Shown here one piece after another: positions 12,190 through 20,321 of a DNA stretch of 64,000 nt. Numbering within the stretch: position 1 is the first letter of the stretch; each line of letters opens with the position of its first letter. The stretch comes from Mumia sp. ZJ1417 (GTDB lineage: Bacteria > Actinomycetota > Actinomycetes > Propionibacteriales > Nocardioidaceae). Made by a program: the position numbers and the translations under genes. The stretch is from assembly GCF_014127285.1 (NCBI RefSeq), contig NZ_CP059901.1, forward strand, positions 3,348,001 to 3,412,000, in the 5' to 3' direction. The notes under the pieces are model-generated. The model ran no database searches, was not told where the DNA came from, and saw only the letters and a list, made by a program, of their open reading frames with translations.

Positions 12190-12245
12190 TAGCCGCAACA
12201 CACCTGTTTTCCCTGGTTGAAGGGGTAATGACCTGCGAAGAGGGG

Positions 12246-13310
12246 TCAGGCGACGATCTGCGTGACCGGCATCGACGAGTCCGCCGGCAGGTCGAGCGAG
12301 CTGGGCGCGACCCCCTTGGCGACGAGCGCGGAGCCCAGCGCGGCGACCATCGCGCCGTTGTCGGTGCACAGCACCGGCGGGGGGATACGGACGTCGATCC
12401 CGGCCTCGCCGGCCCGCTCGAGGACGTAGTGGCGCAGCCGCTGGTTGGCCGCGACACCGCCTCCGAGGACGAGGTGCTTCGCGCCGTGGTCGAGGCAGGC
12501 ACGCACCGTCTTGGCCGACAGCACGTCGCACACCGCGTCCTGGAAGGAAGCGGCCACGTCGGGGACGGAGATCGGACGCCCCATCCGCTCCTCGTGCTCC
12601 ACGTGGCGCGCCACCGCGCTCTTGAGGCCCGAGAACGAGAAGTCGTACCGGTGCTTGTCCATGTCCCGGCCGGACGTCAGCCCGCGCGGGAACGCGATCG
12701 CCTTCGGATCGCCCTCGCGCGCCGCGCGGTCGATCTGCGGACCACCGGGGTACGGGAGGCCGAGCAGGCGGGCGACCTTGTCGAAGGCTTCGCCTGCCGC
12801 GTCGTCGATGGTCTGCCCGAGCATCCGCACCGAGGTCGTGACGTCGTCGACGAGCAGCAGGTTGGTGTGCCCTCCGGAGACCAGCAGGGCGGCGGTCGGC
12901 TCGGGCAGCTCGCCGTGCTCGAGCCGGTCGACGCAGACATGCGCGACGAGGTGGTTGATGCCGTACAACGGCTTGTCGTACGCGATCGCGAGTGCCTTGG
13001 CAGCGGCGATCCCGACCAGCAACGCCCCGGTGAGTCCGGGTCCGCTCGTCACGGCGATCGCGTCCACGTCGGCGACCGAGACGCCGGCGTCGGCCTGCGC
13101 CTTCTCGAGCATCGGCACGAACGCCTCGAGGTGGGCGCGGCTCGCCACCTCGGGAACGACACCGCCGAAGCGCACGTGCTCCTCGACGCTGGAGGCGACC
13201 GCGTTGGCCAGCAGCTCGGTGCCCCTGACGATCCCGACACCGGTCTCGTCGCAGGACGACTCGATCCCCAGGACGAGGGGACCGTCGGATCGGGTCGCAG
13301 CAGTGCTCAC
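12246..13310 (-). CDS. tsaD: tRNA N6-adenosine threonylcarbamoyltransferase TsaD
   Basis: TsaD transfers the threonylcarbamoyl group to A37 of ANN-decoding tRNAs (t6A) together with TsaB and TsaE. The 354-residue product has the ASKHA-fold start [17 protein letters not shown] and the metal-binding HxxxH in GINHLVAH. The end reads [16 protein letters not shown]. The start is uncertain: I used the GTG at 13308-13310; an ATG at 13337 would add nine residues. In many actinobacteria tsaD directly follows rimI upstream of groES. Here it keeps the groES side but is separated from rimI-tsaB by about 3.7 kb of other genes, half of them on the opposite strand. Confidence 0.94.
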   Translation of the reverse strand: MSTAATRSDGPLVLGIESSCDETGVGIVRGTELLANAVASSVEEHVRFGGVVPEVASRAHLEAFVPMLEKAQADAGVSVADVDAIAVTSGPGLTGALLVGIAAAKALAIAYDKPLYGINHLVAHVCVDRLEHGELPEPTAALLVSGGHTNLLLVDDVTTSVRMLGQTIDDAAGEAFDKVARLLGLPYPGGPQIDRAAREGDPKAIAFPRGLTSGRDMDKHRYDFSFSGLKSAVARHVEHEERMGRPISVPDVAASFQDAVCDVLSAKTVRACLDHGAKHLVLGGGVAANQRLRHYVLERAGEAGIDVRIPPPVLCTDNGAMVAALGSALVAKGVAPSSLDLPADSSMPVTQIVA

Positions 13311-13335
13311 TCCCCCATGGTGCCAGGGTGGACCC

Positions 13336-13836
13336 ATGAGTCGTACAGACGTCCCGACAGCGCCCGACGATCGGACGACAGCGCTGACACTCCTGCGCTA
13401 CGTGCGAGAGAGCGCGCTCGCCAAGGCCGAGGGCCTTCCCGACGCCCTCGCGCACGCCACACCGCTGGCGACCTCGCCTCTGATGTCGGTCGCGGGCGTG
13501 CTCAACCATCTGCGGTGGAACGAGCACTACTGGGTCGAGGTCGTCATCGCGGGCGGCGAGGACCGGGCGCCCTGGTCGGAGGAGCACCCCGACGGCGAGT
13601 TCGAGATCGCCGAGCAGATCACGATCGACGAGATCATCACCGGCTACCGTCAGCAGATCGCCGCGTGCGACGCGATCCTCGCCGACCTCGACCTCGACGC
13701 CCCGACGGCCAAGCCGCGACGCGACTTCCATCCGAACGTACGCTGGGTCGTCGCGCACCTCATCGAGGAGACCGCGCGCCACAACGGGCACCTGGACATC
13801 CTGCGGGAGCTCGCCGACGGAGAGGTGGGTGACTGA
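13336..13836 (+). CDS. DinB family / DUF664 protein
   Basis: A 166-residue four-helix protein of the DinB-like (DUF664) fold, with His residues placed for a metal site: [13 protein letters not shown] near the middle and [20 protein letters not shown] near the end. The actinobacterial branch includes thiol-dependent (mycothiol or bacillithiol) transferases, but the substrate here cannot be read from sequence. The ATG at 13336 has no Shine-Dalgarno; CAGGGT lies 6 nt upstream, which fits a leaderless start. The next gene begins on the base after its stop codon, so the two form an operon. Confidence 0.8.
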   Translation: MSRTDVPTAPDDRTTALTLLRYVRESALAKAEGLPDALAHATPLATSPLMSVAGVLNHLRWNEHYWVEVVIAGGEDRAPWSEEHPDGEFEIAEQITIDEIITGYRQQIAACDAILADLDLDAPTAKPRRDFHPNVRWVVAHLIEETARHNGHLDILRELADGEVGD

Positions 13837-14817
13837 ATGCGGACACGTCCGCTCGGCCGTAGCGGCCTGATGGTGTCAGTGGTCGGGATCGGGTGCAACG
13901 CCTTCGGGTCACGCGTCGACGAAGCCCGCACGAAGGAGGTCGTGCACGCGGCGATCGACGCCGGGGTGACCCTCTTCGACACCGCCGACACGTACGGCCG
14001 AGGTGCCAGCGAGGTGCTGGTCGGCCGCGCGCTCGGGGCACGCCGCGGCGACGTCGTGCTCGCGACCAAGGGCGGCATGGACATGGGCGGGGCCAACGGT
14101 CCTGACTGGGGCGCCCGGGCGTCACGCCGCTACCTGCGACGGGCGCTGGAGGCGAGCCTGACGCGCCTCGGCACCGACTACGTCGACCTCTACCAGCTCC
14201 ACACGCCCGACCACGTCACTCCGGTCGAGGAGACGCTGAGCGTGATGGACGACTTCGTGCGCGAGGGCAAGGTGCGTTACGCCGGCTGCTCGAACCTCAC
14301 CGCTTGGGAGCTCGTCGACGCCGACTGGACCGCTCGCACGTCCGGGACGACCGCGTTCGTGTCGGCGCAGAACGAGTACTCGCTCTACAACCGCTCGGCC
14401 GAGGCCGAGCTCGTCCCGGCCTGCGAGGCGCTCGGGGTCGGACTCCTGCCGTACTTCCCGCTGGCGTACGGGCTGCTGACCGGCAAGTACGCTCGCGGCG
14501 AGGCGGCCCCCGAAGGCACGAGGCTCGCCGAGGGCACGCAGACGGCGCGACTCGCCGGGGCTGACTGGGACCGCATCGAGGCGCTGGAGGCGTACGCCCG
14601 CGAGCGCGGACGCACGATGCTCGAGGTCGCGATCGGTGGTCTCGCCGCACAGCCGGCGGTCGCCAGCGTCATCGCCGGCGTCACGCGGCCCGAGCAGGTC
14701 GCGGCGAACGTCGAGGCCGCCGAGTGGGAGCCGACCGAGGACGACCTCGAGGCGCTGGACGCCCTGCGGCCCGCGCCGCTCGGGTCGTACACGACCTTCG
14801 CCCCGCGCCGCCGCTGA
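13837..14817 (+). CDS. aldo/keto reductase
   Basis: A 326-residue NADPH-dependent oxidoreductase of the aldo/keto reductase fold. The segments TLFDTADTYGRGASEVLVGRAL, LATKGGMD, and YVDLYQLHTPDHVTPVEETL show the catalytic Asp, Tyr, Lys and His in family order. It has the size and pattern of the YghZ/Tas-like group that reduces small aldehydes. The physiological substrate is unknown. It starts immediately after the DinB-like gene and is likely co-transcribed with it. A strong palindrome 42 bp beyond its stop probably ends the transcript. Confidence 0.9.
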   Translation: MRTRPLGRSGLMVSVVGIGCNAFGSRVDEARTKEVVHAAIDAGVTLFDTADTYGRGASEVLVGRALGARRGDVVLATKGGMDMGGANGPDWGARASRRYLRRALEASLTRLGTDYVDLYQLHTPDHVTPVEETLSVMDDFVREGKVRYAGCSNLTAWELVDADWTARTSGTTAFVSAQNEYSLYNRSAEAELVPACEALGVGLLPYFPLAYGLLTGKYARGEAAPEGTRLAEGTQTARLAGADWDRIEALEAYARERGRTMLEVAIGGLAAQPAVASVIAGVTRPEQVAANVEAAEWEPTEDDLEALDALRPAPLGSYTTFAPRRR

Positions 14818-14849
14818 CTCAGCGGTGAGCCGTACGAGGCACCCGCGGG

Positions 14850-14858
14850 TTGTCCACA
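14850..14858 (+). promoter_or_regulatory. isolated DnaA-box-like nonamer
   Basis: TTGTCCACA is an exact match to the DnaA box preferred in several high-GC actinobacteria. It stands alone in the short region before the AbiEi-like pseudogene, so it may be a titration or regulatory site, or chance. Confidence 0.35.
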
Positions 14859-14859
14859 G

Positions 14860-14887
14860 GCGGTTCGGCACGCGTGTGCCGAACCGC
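14860..14887 (+). terminator. 28 bp palindrome, probable terminator of the aldo/keto reductase gene
   Basis: GCGGTTCGGCAC, GCGT, GTGCCGAACCGC: perfect 12 bp arms around a 4 nt centre. It lies 42 bp after the reductase stop and 14 bp before the ATG of the AbiEi-like gene, so it could equally be an operator for the latter, as AbiEi-type antitoxins bind inverted repeats. Confidence 0.55.
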
Positions 14888-14901
14888 GGCAGGATCTCGC
14901 C

Positions 14902-15840
14902 ATGGAATCGCTCAAGCGGCTCGCCCGATGCAACGGCGGGTCGTTCACCGCCAGCGCCGCGCGCGACCTCGGCGACGAATCCCGCGAGCTCGGCATGCTC
15001 CTCCAGCGTGATCAGCTCGTACGCCCGCGGCGAGGGGTGTTCGCGATCGCGGCGGAGCATCGCGCCCTGTCGGGCGCTCCCAGACGCAAGATCGCCTCTC
15101 GACCTTCCCGACGGCGACCTCGACCTCGACGTCTCCCACGTCGGTCGGGTCGGCGGTGCGACGAGCCGACGGCGCAACCGCATCCAGATCCACCGCGAGG
15201 TGCTCGCCGAGACCGATGTCGAGGCGGTTGACGGCGTGGCGACAGCCCGCGCGGACCTCGCTGTCGCCCAGGTGATGACCTGCCGCCCGCTCGCGGTGCG
15301 AGCCGTCATCGCTTCCGCGTGGCTCGCCTCGTGCCACAGCGAGGCACGTCGCCGCAGCATGGTCGAGGAGTTCGACGAGGCCTCGCTCAAGGCCGTTCTG
15401 ACCGCACGGCTCGACGGGTTCGGGCGGCGGGCGGGCATCCGTACGGCGCGGAGCGCACTCGAGGTCGCAGACGCCCGCTGCGAGAGCGTCGCCGAGGTGC
15501 TCGTGATGCTGACCTGCTGGCAGTACGCCGTGCCCCGGCCGGACACCCAGCACTGGATCGGGCTGCCGGACGACCGCTGGGCCGAGGTCGACTTCTTCTG
15601 GCCGGACGTCCAGATGGTGCTGGAGTTCGACGGGAAGGGCAAGTATGGCGACGAGCGGGACCCCGACGGACAGGTGATCCGGAGCGGGAAGCAGAAGCTG
15701 TGGGCGGAGAAGCGGCGCGAGGACGCCTTGCGCAGACTGGGCTATCACGTCGTACGGATCACGTGGACCGACGTGCTGCCGCACAACCGCAAGCGGACCG
15801 CCGCCCGGCTCCTGCACGAGCGAGAGGTCGCAACACGCTA
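14902..15840 (+). pseudogene. broken AbiEi-type antitoxin / DUF559-like protein
   Basis: The first 60 codons in one frame encode a winged-helix AbiEi-like start (LKRLARCNGGSFTASAARDL, then a VRPRRGVFAI strand). From about 15085 the similarity continues in the next frame (LPDGDLDLDVSHVGRVGG), then a helical middle and a nuclease-like end with MVLEFDGKGKYGDERDPDG and YHVVRITWTDVL. Compared with intact actinobacterial relatives, some 30-40 residues around the switch are missing, so a deletion rather than a single slipped base is likely. The C-terminal frame has no stop until 16360, deep in the opposite-strand acyltransferase gene. Intact relatives are common solitary actinobacterial genes. The end coordinate is approximate. 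Confidence 0.72.
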
Positions 15841-15874
15841 CCTACGGCGACGCTGGGTCGTACGAGAGGGGCGG

Positions 15875-16639
15875 TCAGTCGTCGTTCGCGACCTTTGCGG
15901 CCTTGCGGGCGGCGCGCGCGGCGCGCTCGTCGACGTCGAGCTGCGCGGCTTCTTCGAGCGTCGGCGCCGTGCCGCCGAACCGGGCCGGAGCCCACCACTG
16001 CCCTTCGGTCGCGTCCGGGTATGCCGCGACCGCCTCGTCGAGCAGCGCCTGGAGCGCCCGGTGAAGCTGTTCGGTCTCCGCGACGGGATCGGCTCCGGTC
16101 GGGTACAGCGGCTCGCCGACGCGGATCTGGATGGGCAGCCCTCGCGGCAGCGACAGCTTGTGCCCCTTCGTCATGATCCGCTGCGTCCCGAACAGCACGA
16201 CCGGGATCAGCGGGACACCGGCCTGGGCGGCGATGCGCGGTGCGCCCGACTTGACCTCTTTGATCTCGAACGAGCGGCTGATCGTGGCCTCGGGGAAGAT
16301 GCCGACGATCTCGCCGCGACGGCAGTAGTCGACGGCGGCGTCGAGCGACTCGGCACCTGAGGCGCGGTCGACCGGGATGTGGTGCATGGTCCGGAGCACG
16401 CGACCACCGATCGGATGGTCGAACGCCTCCTTCTTGGCCATGAAGCGCACCAGGCGGCCCCGACGCTCGGCAGGGAAACCGGCGAGGACGAAGTCGGCGA
16501 AGCCGATGTGGTTCGACGCGAGGACCGCGCCGCCCTCGCGAGGGATGTTCTCGGTGCCGGTCATCCGGACCTTCCAGCCGCGGAGCCGGAAGAGGGTCTT
16601 GGCCGTCGCGATGATCGGCGGGTAGGTGAGGTCGCGCAT
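15875..16639 (-). CDS. lysophospholipid (1-acylglycerol-3-phosphate) acyltransferase family protein
   Basis: A 254-residue PlsC-type acyltransferase that attaches acyl chains to lysophosphatidic acid or a related glycerol lipid at the membrane. The catalytic HxxxxD motif is in SNHIGFADFVLAG near residue 46, and the second motif region reads VGIFPEATISRS near residue 115. There is only a weakly hydrophobic N-terminus. TAGGGT at 16646-16651 lies 6 nt before the ATG without a Shine-Dalgarno, again fitting a leaderless mRNA. The exact acceptor lipid cannot be told from sequence, as actinobacteria carry several paralogs. Confidence 0.87.
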   Translation of the reverse strand: MRDLTYPPIIATAKTLFRLRGWKVRMTGTENIPREGGAVLASNHIGFADFVLAGFPAERRGRLVRFMAKKEAFDHPIGGRVLRTMHHIPVDRASGAESLDAAVDYCRRGEIVGIFPEATISRSFEIKEVKSGAPRIAAQAGVPLIPVVLFGTQRIMTKGHKLSLPRGLPIQIRVGEPLYPTGADPVAETEQLHRALQALLDEAVAAYPDATEGQWWAPARFGGTAPTLEEAAQLDVDERAARAARKAAKVANDD

Positions 16640-16698
16640 CCGGCAACCCTACCGAGCGTACGGTTCCGTAGGTTCAGCCTACCCAGCCCGCGGTCCGG

Positions 16699-17082
16699 TC
16701 AGCGCCCTTCGGCGTACGCGTCGATCTCGACCTCGACCAGGTGGTCCGGATGCATCAGGCGGTTGACCTCGAGCATCGACGCCGCCGGCGGCGTCGCTCC
16801 GAACAGCTCGCGGTGCGCGCGTCCGACCTCGTCGGCGTCGGTGATGTCGATGACGTACATGCGGGTCCGCACCACGTGCTGCGAGTCGAGCCCGCAGCGC
16901 CGCAGGGCGTCCATCGCGATCCCGAACGCCACCATCGTCTGCACGTACGGGTCACCGACGCCGATCACCGTCCCGTTCACGGTCGCCGTGGTCCCGGCGA
17001 TCGCGACGTGCGGTCCGTACGCGACCGCACGCGCATAGCCGTACTTGTCCTCCCACGGCGTACCTGAGGCCACGCGGTACAT
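16699..17082 (-). CDS. RidA family protein
   Basis: A 127-residue member of the RidA/YjgF/YER057c family. The fold is recognisable from VAIAGTTATV, VVRTRMYVIDI and a C-terminal VEVEIDAYAE strand. RidA itself hydrolyses reactive enamine/imine intermediates, but several Rid subfamilies have other or unknown activities and this one lacks the complete RidA active-site signature, so only the family is claimed. Its ATG overlaps the stop of rimI (TGATG), so it is translationally coupled to the tsa/rimI genes, an unusual partner. Confidence 0.82.
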   Translation of the reverse strand: MYRVASGTPWEDKYGYARAVAYGPHVAIAGTTATVNGTVIGVGDPYVQTMVAFGIAMDALRRCGLDSQHVVRTRMYVIDITDADEVGRAHRELFGATPPAASMLEVNRLMHPDHLVEVEIDAYAEGR

Positions 17083-17531
17083 CAGCCGTCCCTCCGGGTC
17101 ACCACGGCACGCTGCATCACGACGGCGTCCGCGCCCGACCGGTAGTAGTGCGGCCGCGTCGCGATCGCGACGAAGCCTCCCGCTTCGTACAGCCCGATCG
17201 CCGCCGCGTTGTCCGCCGCGACCTCGAGCAGCACCCGCTCCGCACCCCGTCGAGCGGACTCGTCGAGCAGCGCCGCCAACAGGCGCCGTCCGACTCCCCG
17301 TCTGCGCGTGCGTGGCACGACCGCGATCCGTGCCACGTCCGCCGTGTCTCCCGTGACCATGAGGCTGGCGTAGCCCACGACACGTCCTTCGTCCTCCGCG
17401 ACGACGACGTGGCGGGTGTCGCCCGCGACCTCGTCGGTGACCTGCGCGCGAGACCAGGCATCGGCGCCGAACGCCTCCTGCTCGAGCAACGCCAGCGCCT
17501 CGGCGTCATCCGGCGCGCCGGGTCGGATCAC
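17082..17531 (-). CDS. rimI: ribosomal protein S18-alanine N-acetyltransferase RimI
   Basis: A 149-residue GNAT enzyme. The acetyl-CoA loop is RTRRRGVGRRLL near residue 76, followed by LEVAADNAAAIGLYEAGGF and a C-terminal RPHYYRSGADAVVM segment typical of RimI. RimI acetylates the N-terminal Ala of ribosomal protein S18; in actinobacteria related enzymes may act more broadly. It overlaps tsaB by 4 bp at its start and the RidA gene by 1 bp at its end, so all three are coupled. The tsaB-rimI adjacency is a widespread arrangement and supports the name. Confidence 0.9.
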   Translation of the reverse strand: MIRPGAPDDAEALALLEQEAFGADAWSRAQVTDEVAGDTRHVVVAEDEGRVVGYASLMVTGDTADVARIAVVPRTRRRGVGRRLLAALLDESARRGAERVLLEVAADNAAAIGLYEAGGFVAIATRPHYYRSGADAVVMQRAVVTRRDG

Positions 17532-18184
17532 GCCGAGGCGCGCTTCCGCTCGGCGGCGGGCGTGGCGTCAGGGCGCCGGAGGTAGAGAGGCTCCGTCCCG
17601 ATCTCGACGGCTGTGCCCGAAGCGATCATCGAGGCGAGCACGCCGGCGTCCGGATCAGGAGGACCGTCCACACGGTGGAGCAGGTCGGCGTAGAGGTCGG
17701 CGCCGCGTCCAAGGACGGGCATCGAGGCGGGGAGACGCACCGCGAGGTCGGCGGGACGCAGCACGTCCGGGTCGCCGACCCGCTCACCGCTGGGCGTGTA
17801 CTCGGCCCAGTAGACCTCCTTGCGGCGGGCGTCGGTCGCCACCGCGAAGGCCTCCCCCACCACTGCGCGATCGACCGCCTGGGCCGCGATCACGTCGAGT
17901 GAGCAGACGCCGTGAAGCCTCGCGCCCAGCGAGACCGCGAGCGTACGGGCGGTGACCACGCCGACGCGCAGGCCGGTGAACGGGCCAGGGCCGACACCGA
18001 CGGCGATGTCGGTGATCTCGCGACGATCGGCGCCCGCGGTCGCCAGCACCTCGGCGATCGCCGGAGCCAGCAGCTCGCCGTGGCTCATCGCGCCGGGCTG
18101 CGACACGGCCGCGAGCACGGCAGACCCGTCGTGCAACGCGACGGAGGTCGCCGGGGCGGCGGTATCGAGGGCGAGGATCAGCAT
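17528..18184 (-). CDS. tsaB: tRNA threonylcarbamoyladenosine biosynthesis protein TsaB
   Basis: A 218-residue ASKHA-fold scaffold that pairs with TsaD in t6A formation. It opens LILALDTAAPATSVALHDG and has VGVGPGPFTGLRVGV, the conserved TsaB core. There is no Shine-Dalgarno before the ATG at 18182-18184; TACCCT at 18192-18197 lies 7 nt upstream, so a leaderless transcript is possible even though the gene lies 66 bp behind the tsaE fusion on the same strand. rimI overlaps its stop. Confidence 0.94.
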   Translation of the reverse strand: MLILALDTAAPATSVALHDGSAVLAAVSQPGAMSHGELLAPAIAEVLATAGADRREITDIAVGVGPGPFTGLRVGVVTARTLAVSLGARLHGVCSLDVIAAQAVDRAVVGEAFAVATDARRKEVYWAEYTPSGERVGDPDVLRPADLAVRLPASMPVLGRGADLYADLLHRVDGPPDPDAGVLASMIASGTAVEIGTEPLYLRRPDATPAAERKRASA

Positions 18185-18250
18185 CGTGGCAAGGGTACGC
18201 CCTGGGCGGCGGGTCTCACAGGGGTGGCGTGCGGCGTGATCACGGGGGCT

Positions 18251-19300
18251 TCAGGCCATCGCCTCGCCCAGCCCGCGGGCCTGCACGGAGTGGGTGATCG
18301 CATCAGGTTCGAGCAACGTGGAGCGCAGCGGGACCCGGGCCCAGCGTGCGCCGTGCGGCTTGACGGTCACGAGGCGTACGTCGTGGTCCGTGGCGTCGTC
18401 ACGCTCGGGCGCCTCGGCGCCGAGCGGGTCGAGCACGGTCGCGGCGCGGCGCTCGAGGCGCACCTCGAGCCAGGAGTCGCTGAGGTCTTCCGCCATGCCC
18501 TCGCCCCACTCGACGACCGTCACCGAGTCCTCGGTGGCAGTGTCGAGGTCGAGGTCGTCGAGCTCGAGCGCGCCGCCGAGACGGTAGGCGTCGACGTGGA
18601 CCAGCGGCGGCCCGTCCCCGAGGTTGGGGTGGGTGCGGGCGAGGACGAACGTCGGGGACGTCACTGGCCCTCGTACGCCCAGCCCGTCGCCGATCCCCTG
18701 CGTCAGCGTGGTCTTGCCAGCGCCGAGCCCGCCCGACATGACGATCACGTCGCCCGGGCGCAGCAGCGTGGCGAGTCTCGCGCCGAAGTCGTGGGCGTCG
18801 TCGGCGGTCGGCAGCTCACGGGCGAGCCACAGCGGCTTGCCGAACTCGAGGGTCGTCCCGTCGCGGCGCACCGGGAAGTAGCGCCGCCGCGCCCAGAACG
18901 TCACGTTCTCGGGGAGCTCCTCACGGACGTCGAGCCACACGCCGTCGAGGCCCCGCTCCTCCGCAGTGTCCTCGGCGACGCCGACCATCGCCGAGGCGAC
19001 GCCGCGATCCTGGTGGTCGGGGTCGACCGAGACCCGCCGGAAGCCGAGCAGCCCGGGCCGGGACGCGTCGTACAGCATCGCTCCGATCGGCTTTCCTCGG
19101 CGCTCGACGAGCAACCCGCCGGCCTGCTCGAGCGCGGCACGCACCGACTCGATGGTCTCTGTCATCGCGGTCGACGGGGGGTCGAGGGTGGGACGCGCTC
19201 CGAACGAGCGGCGGATCACCGACAGCACGTCCGCCGCGCGGTCGGGCGTCGCGTCGAAGACGTTGAGGGCGTGGAAGTTCGGGTAGGTCGTGCCGTTCAC
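18251..19300 (-). CDS. tsaE: GNAT acetyltransferase - TsaE fusion protein
   Basis: A 349-residue two-domain protein. Residues about 10-160 form a GNAT-like domain (VERRGKPIGAMLYDA, then RRVSVDPDHQDRGVASAM as acetyl-CoA loop). Residues about 165-349 are TsaE, the ATPase needed for t6A turnover: Walker A GGLGAGKTT at 190-198, TSPTFVL at 214-220, HVDAYRL at 235-241 and VEWGE at 263-267. Both reading frames are intact with no internal stop, and the GTG start overlaps the hydrolase stop (GTGA), so the fusion is the natural product. The GNAT half is distinct from the separate RimI nearby; its substrate is unknown. Confidence 0.88.
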   Translation of the reverse strand: MNGTTYPNFHALNVFDATPDRAADVLSVIRRSFGARPTLDPPSTAMTETIESVRAALEQAGGLLVERRGKPIGAMLYDASRPGLLGFRRVSVDPDHQDRGVASAMVGVAEDTAEERGLDGVWLDVREELPENVTFWARRRYFPVRRDGTTLEFGKPLWLARELPTADDAHDFGARLATLLRPGDVIVMSGGLGAGKTTLTQGIGDGLGVRGPVTSPTFVLARTHPNLGDGPPLVHVDAYRLGGALELDDLDLDTATEDSVTVVEWGEGMAEDLSDSWLEVRLERRAATVLDPLGAEAPERDDATDHDVRLVTVKPHGARWARVPLRSTLLEPDAITHSVQARGLGEAMA

Positions 19301-20310
19301 GCGCTCTCCCAGAGGCTCTCGATCGCCGCGGTCACGTCCTCGTGGCGTTCGAGCATCATCATGTGGCCCGCGCCTTCCAGGACGAGCAGCTCGGAACCGT
19401 CGATCAGCTCGGCCAGCCGCCGTGAGTGCCGCATCGGAGTGAGCTTGTCCTTCGTGCCGCCCATGACGACCGTGCGCTTGCCGGGCAGCACCGGCAGCGC
19501 GCCGTACAGGTCGAGGTCGACGAAGTTGCCGGCGAAGTCCCACAGCGCCTTCGACCGCGACCGCGCGATCATCTCGTCGGTCATGTCGGCGTACTTGGCC
19601 GGCGAGTCCGGTCCGACCGCGAACATCCGCATCACAGGGAAGGAGTCGAGCCGGCGCGCCTGATCGAGCAGCGGACCGAACCGCGGCAGCCACGGCTGCA
19701 GCCGCGCCAACGGGAGGGTGGGATGGATCAGGTCGCCGGCGCTCGTCCCCATCAGGACGACCCCGACGACCCGGTCGCGGACGAGGTCGCCGTACTGCGC
19801 GGCGAACGACATCACGGTCATCGCCCCCATAGAGTGGCCGACGAGGACGAGCGGGCCGGTCGGCGCGACGGCGTCGACGACCGACTTCAGGTCGTCTCCG
19901 AGCTGGTCGAGCGTGCACGTCTCGAGCGTCGCGTCACCGGAGCTGCCGTGCTCGCGCTGATCGTAGAAGACCATCCGGGCTCGGCCGCGCAGCGCCGCGC
20001 GCTGATAGTGCCAGCAGTCGAGGTCGAGCACCCAGCCGTGCGCGAAGACGATCGTCGGGGCCCCCTCGGCCGCGTACGCCGCCGGGTCGGCCGGCTCCTC
20101 GATCTCGACGTGCAACGGGACGCCGTCGGTCGCCATGACGGTGACCTCGGGCGCGTGGAGCGTCCCGAACTCCATCGCGTCACCGCGCCTGGCCCTGCGC
20201 CGAGCACGCCTGCGGTCGGTGGCGACGCGCGCCGCCGCGGCGGTGGCGCCGGCGGCGGCGAGGGTCCCCGCGGTGACAGCCGCGTACGTCCCGAGCCTGC
20301 GCCAGTCCAT
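19297..20310 (-). CDS. alpha/beta hydrolase, probably membrane-anchored
   Basis: A 337-residue alpha/beta hydrolase. An N-terminal Ala-rich hydrophobic helix (about residues 8-28) followed by an Arg-rich stretch suggests a single membrane anchor. The catalytic parts are IVFAHGWVLD (oxyanion region), the nucleophile elbow LVGHSMGAMT, and a C-terminal GAGHMMML with the catalytic His. The start has GGAGG. It overlaps the GNAT-tsaE gene and follows alr by 11 bp, in the position where similar hydrolases often sit between alr and tsaE in actinobacteria. The substrate is not known. Confidence 0.88.
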   Translation of the reverse strand: MDWRRLGTYAAVTAGTLAAAGATAAAARVATDRRRARRRARRGDAMEFGTLHAPEVTVMATDGVPLHVEIEEPADPAAYAAEGAPTIVFAHGWVLDLDCWHYQRAALRGRARMVFYDQREHGSSGDATLETCTLDQLGDDLKSVVDAVAPTGPLVLVGHSMGAMTVMSFAAQYGDLVRDRVVGVVLMGTSAGDLIHPTLPLARLQPWLPRFGPLLDQARRLDSFPVMRMFAVGPDSPAKYADMTDEMIARSRSKALWDFAGNFVDLDLYGALPVLPGKRTVVMGGTKDKLTPMRHSRRLAELIDGSELLVLEGAGHMMMLERHEDVTAAIESLWESA

Positions 20311-20321
20311 CGTGCCTCCTG

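Noticed and set aside
12083-12245. Possible cyclic-di-AMP (ydaO) riboswitch before the secreted protein gene
   Set aside because: The conserved ydaO core was not found; the inverted repeats lie at and upstream of the promoter rather than within a long leader.
13837-14817. The DinB-like and aldo/keto reductase genes as a horizontally acquired island
   Set aside because: Base composition and codon style match the surroundings and no mobility genes or flanking repeats were seen.
17082-17531. rimI as the partner acetyltransferase split from the tsaE fusion
   Set aside because: RimI is complete with its own C-terminal signature, and the GNAT half of the fusion is a different sequence, so one was not carved from the other.
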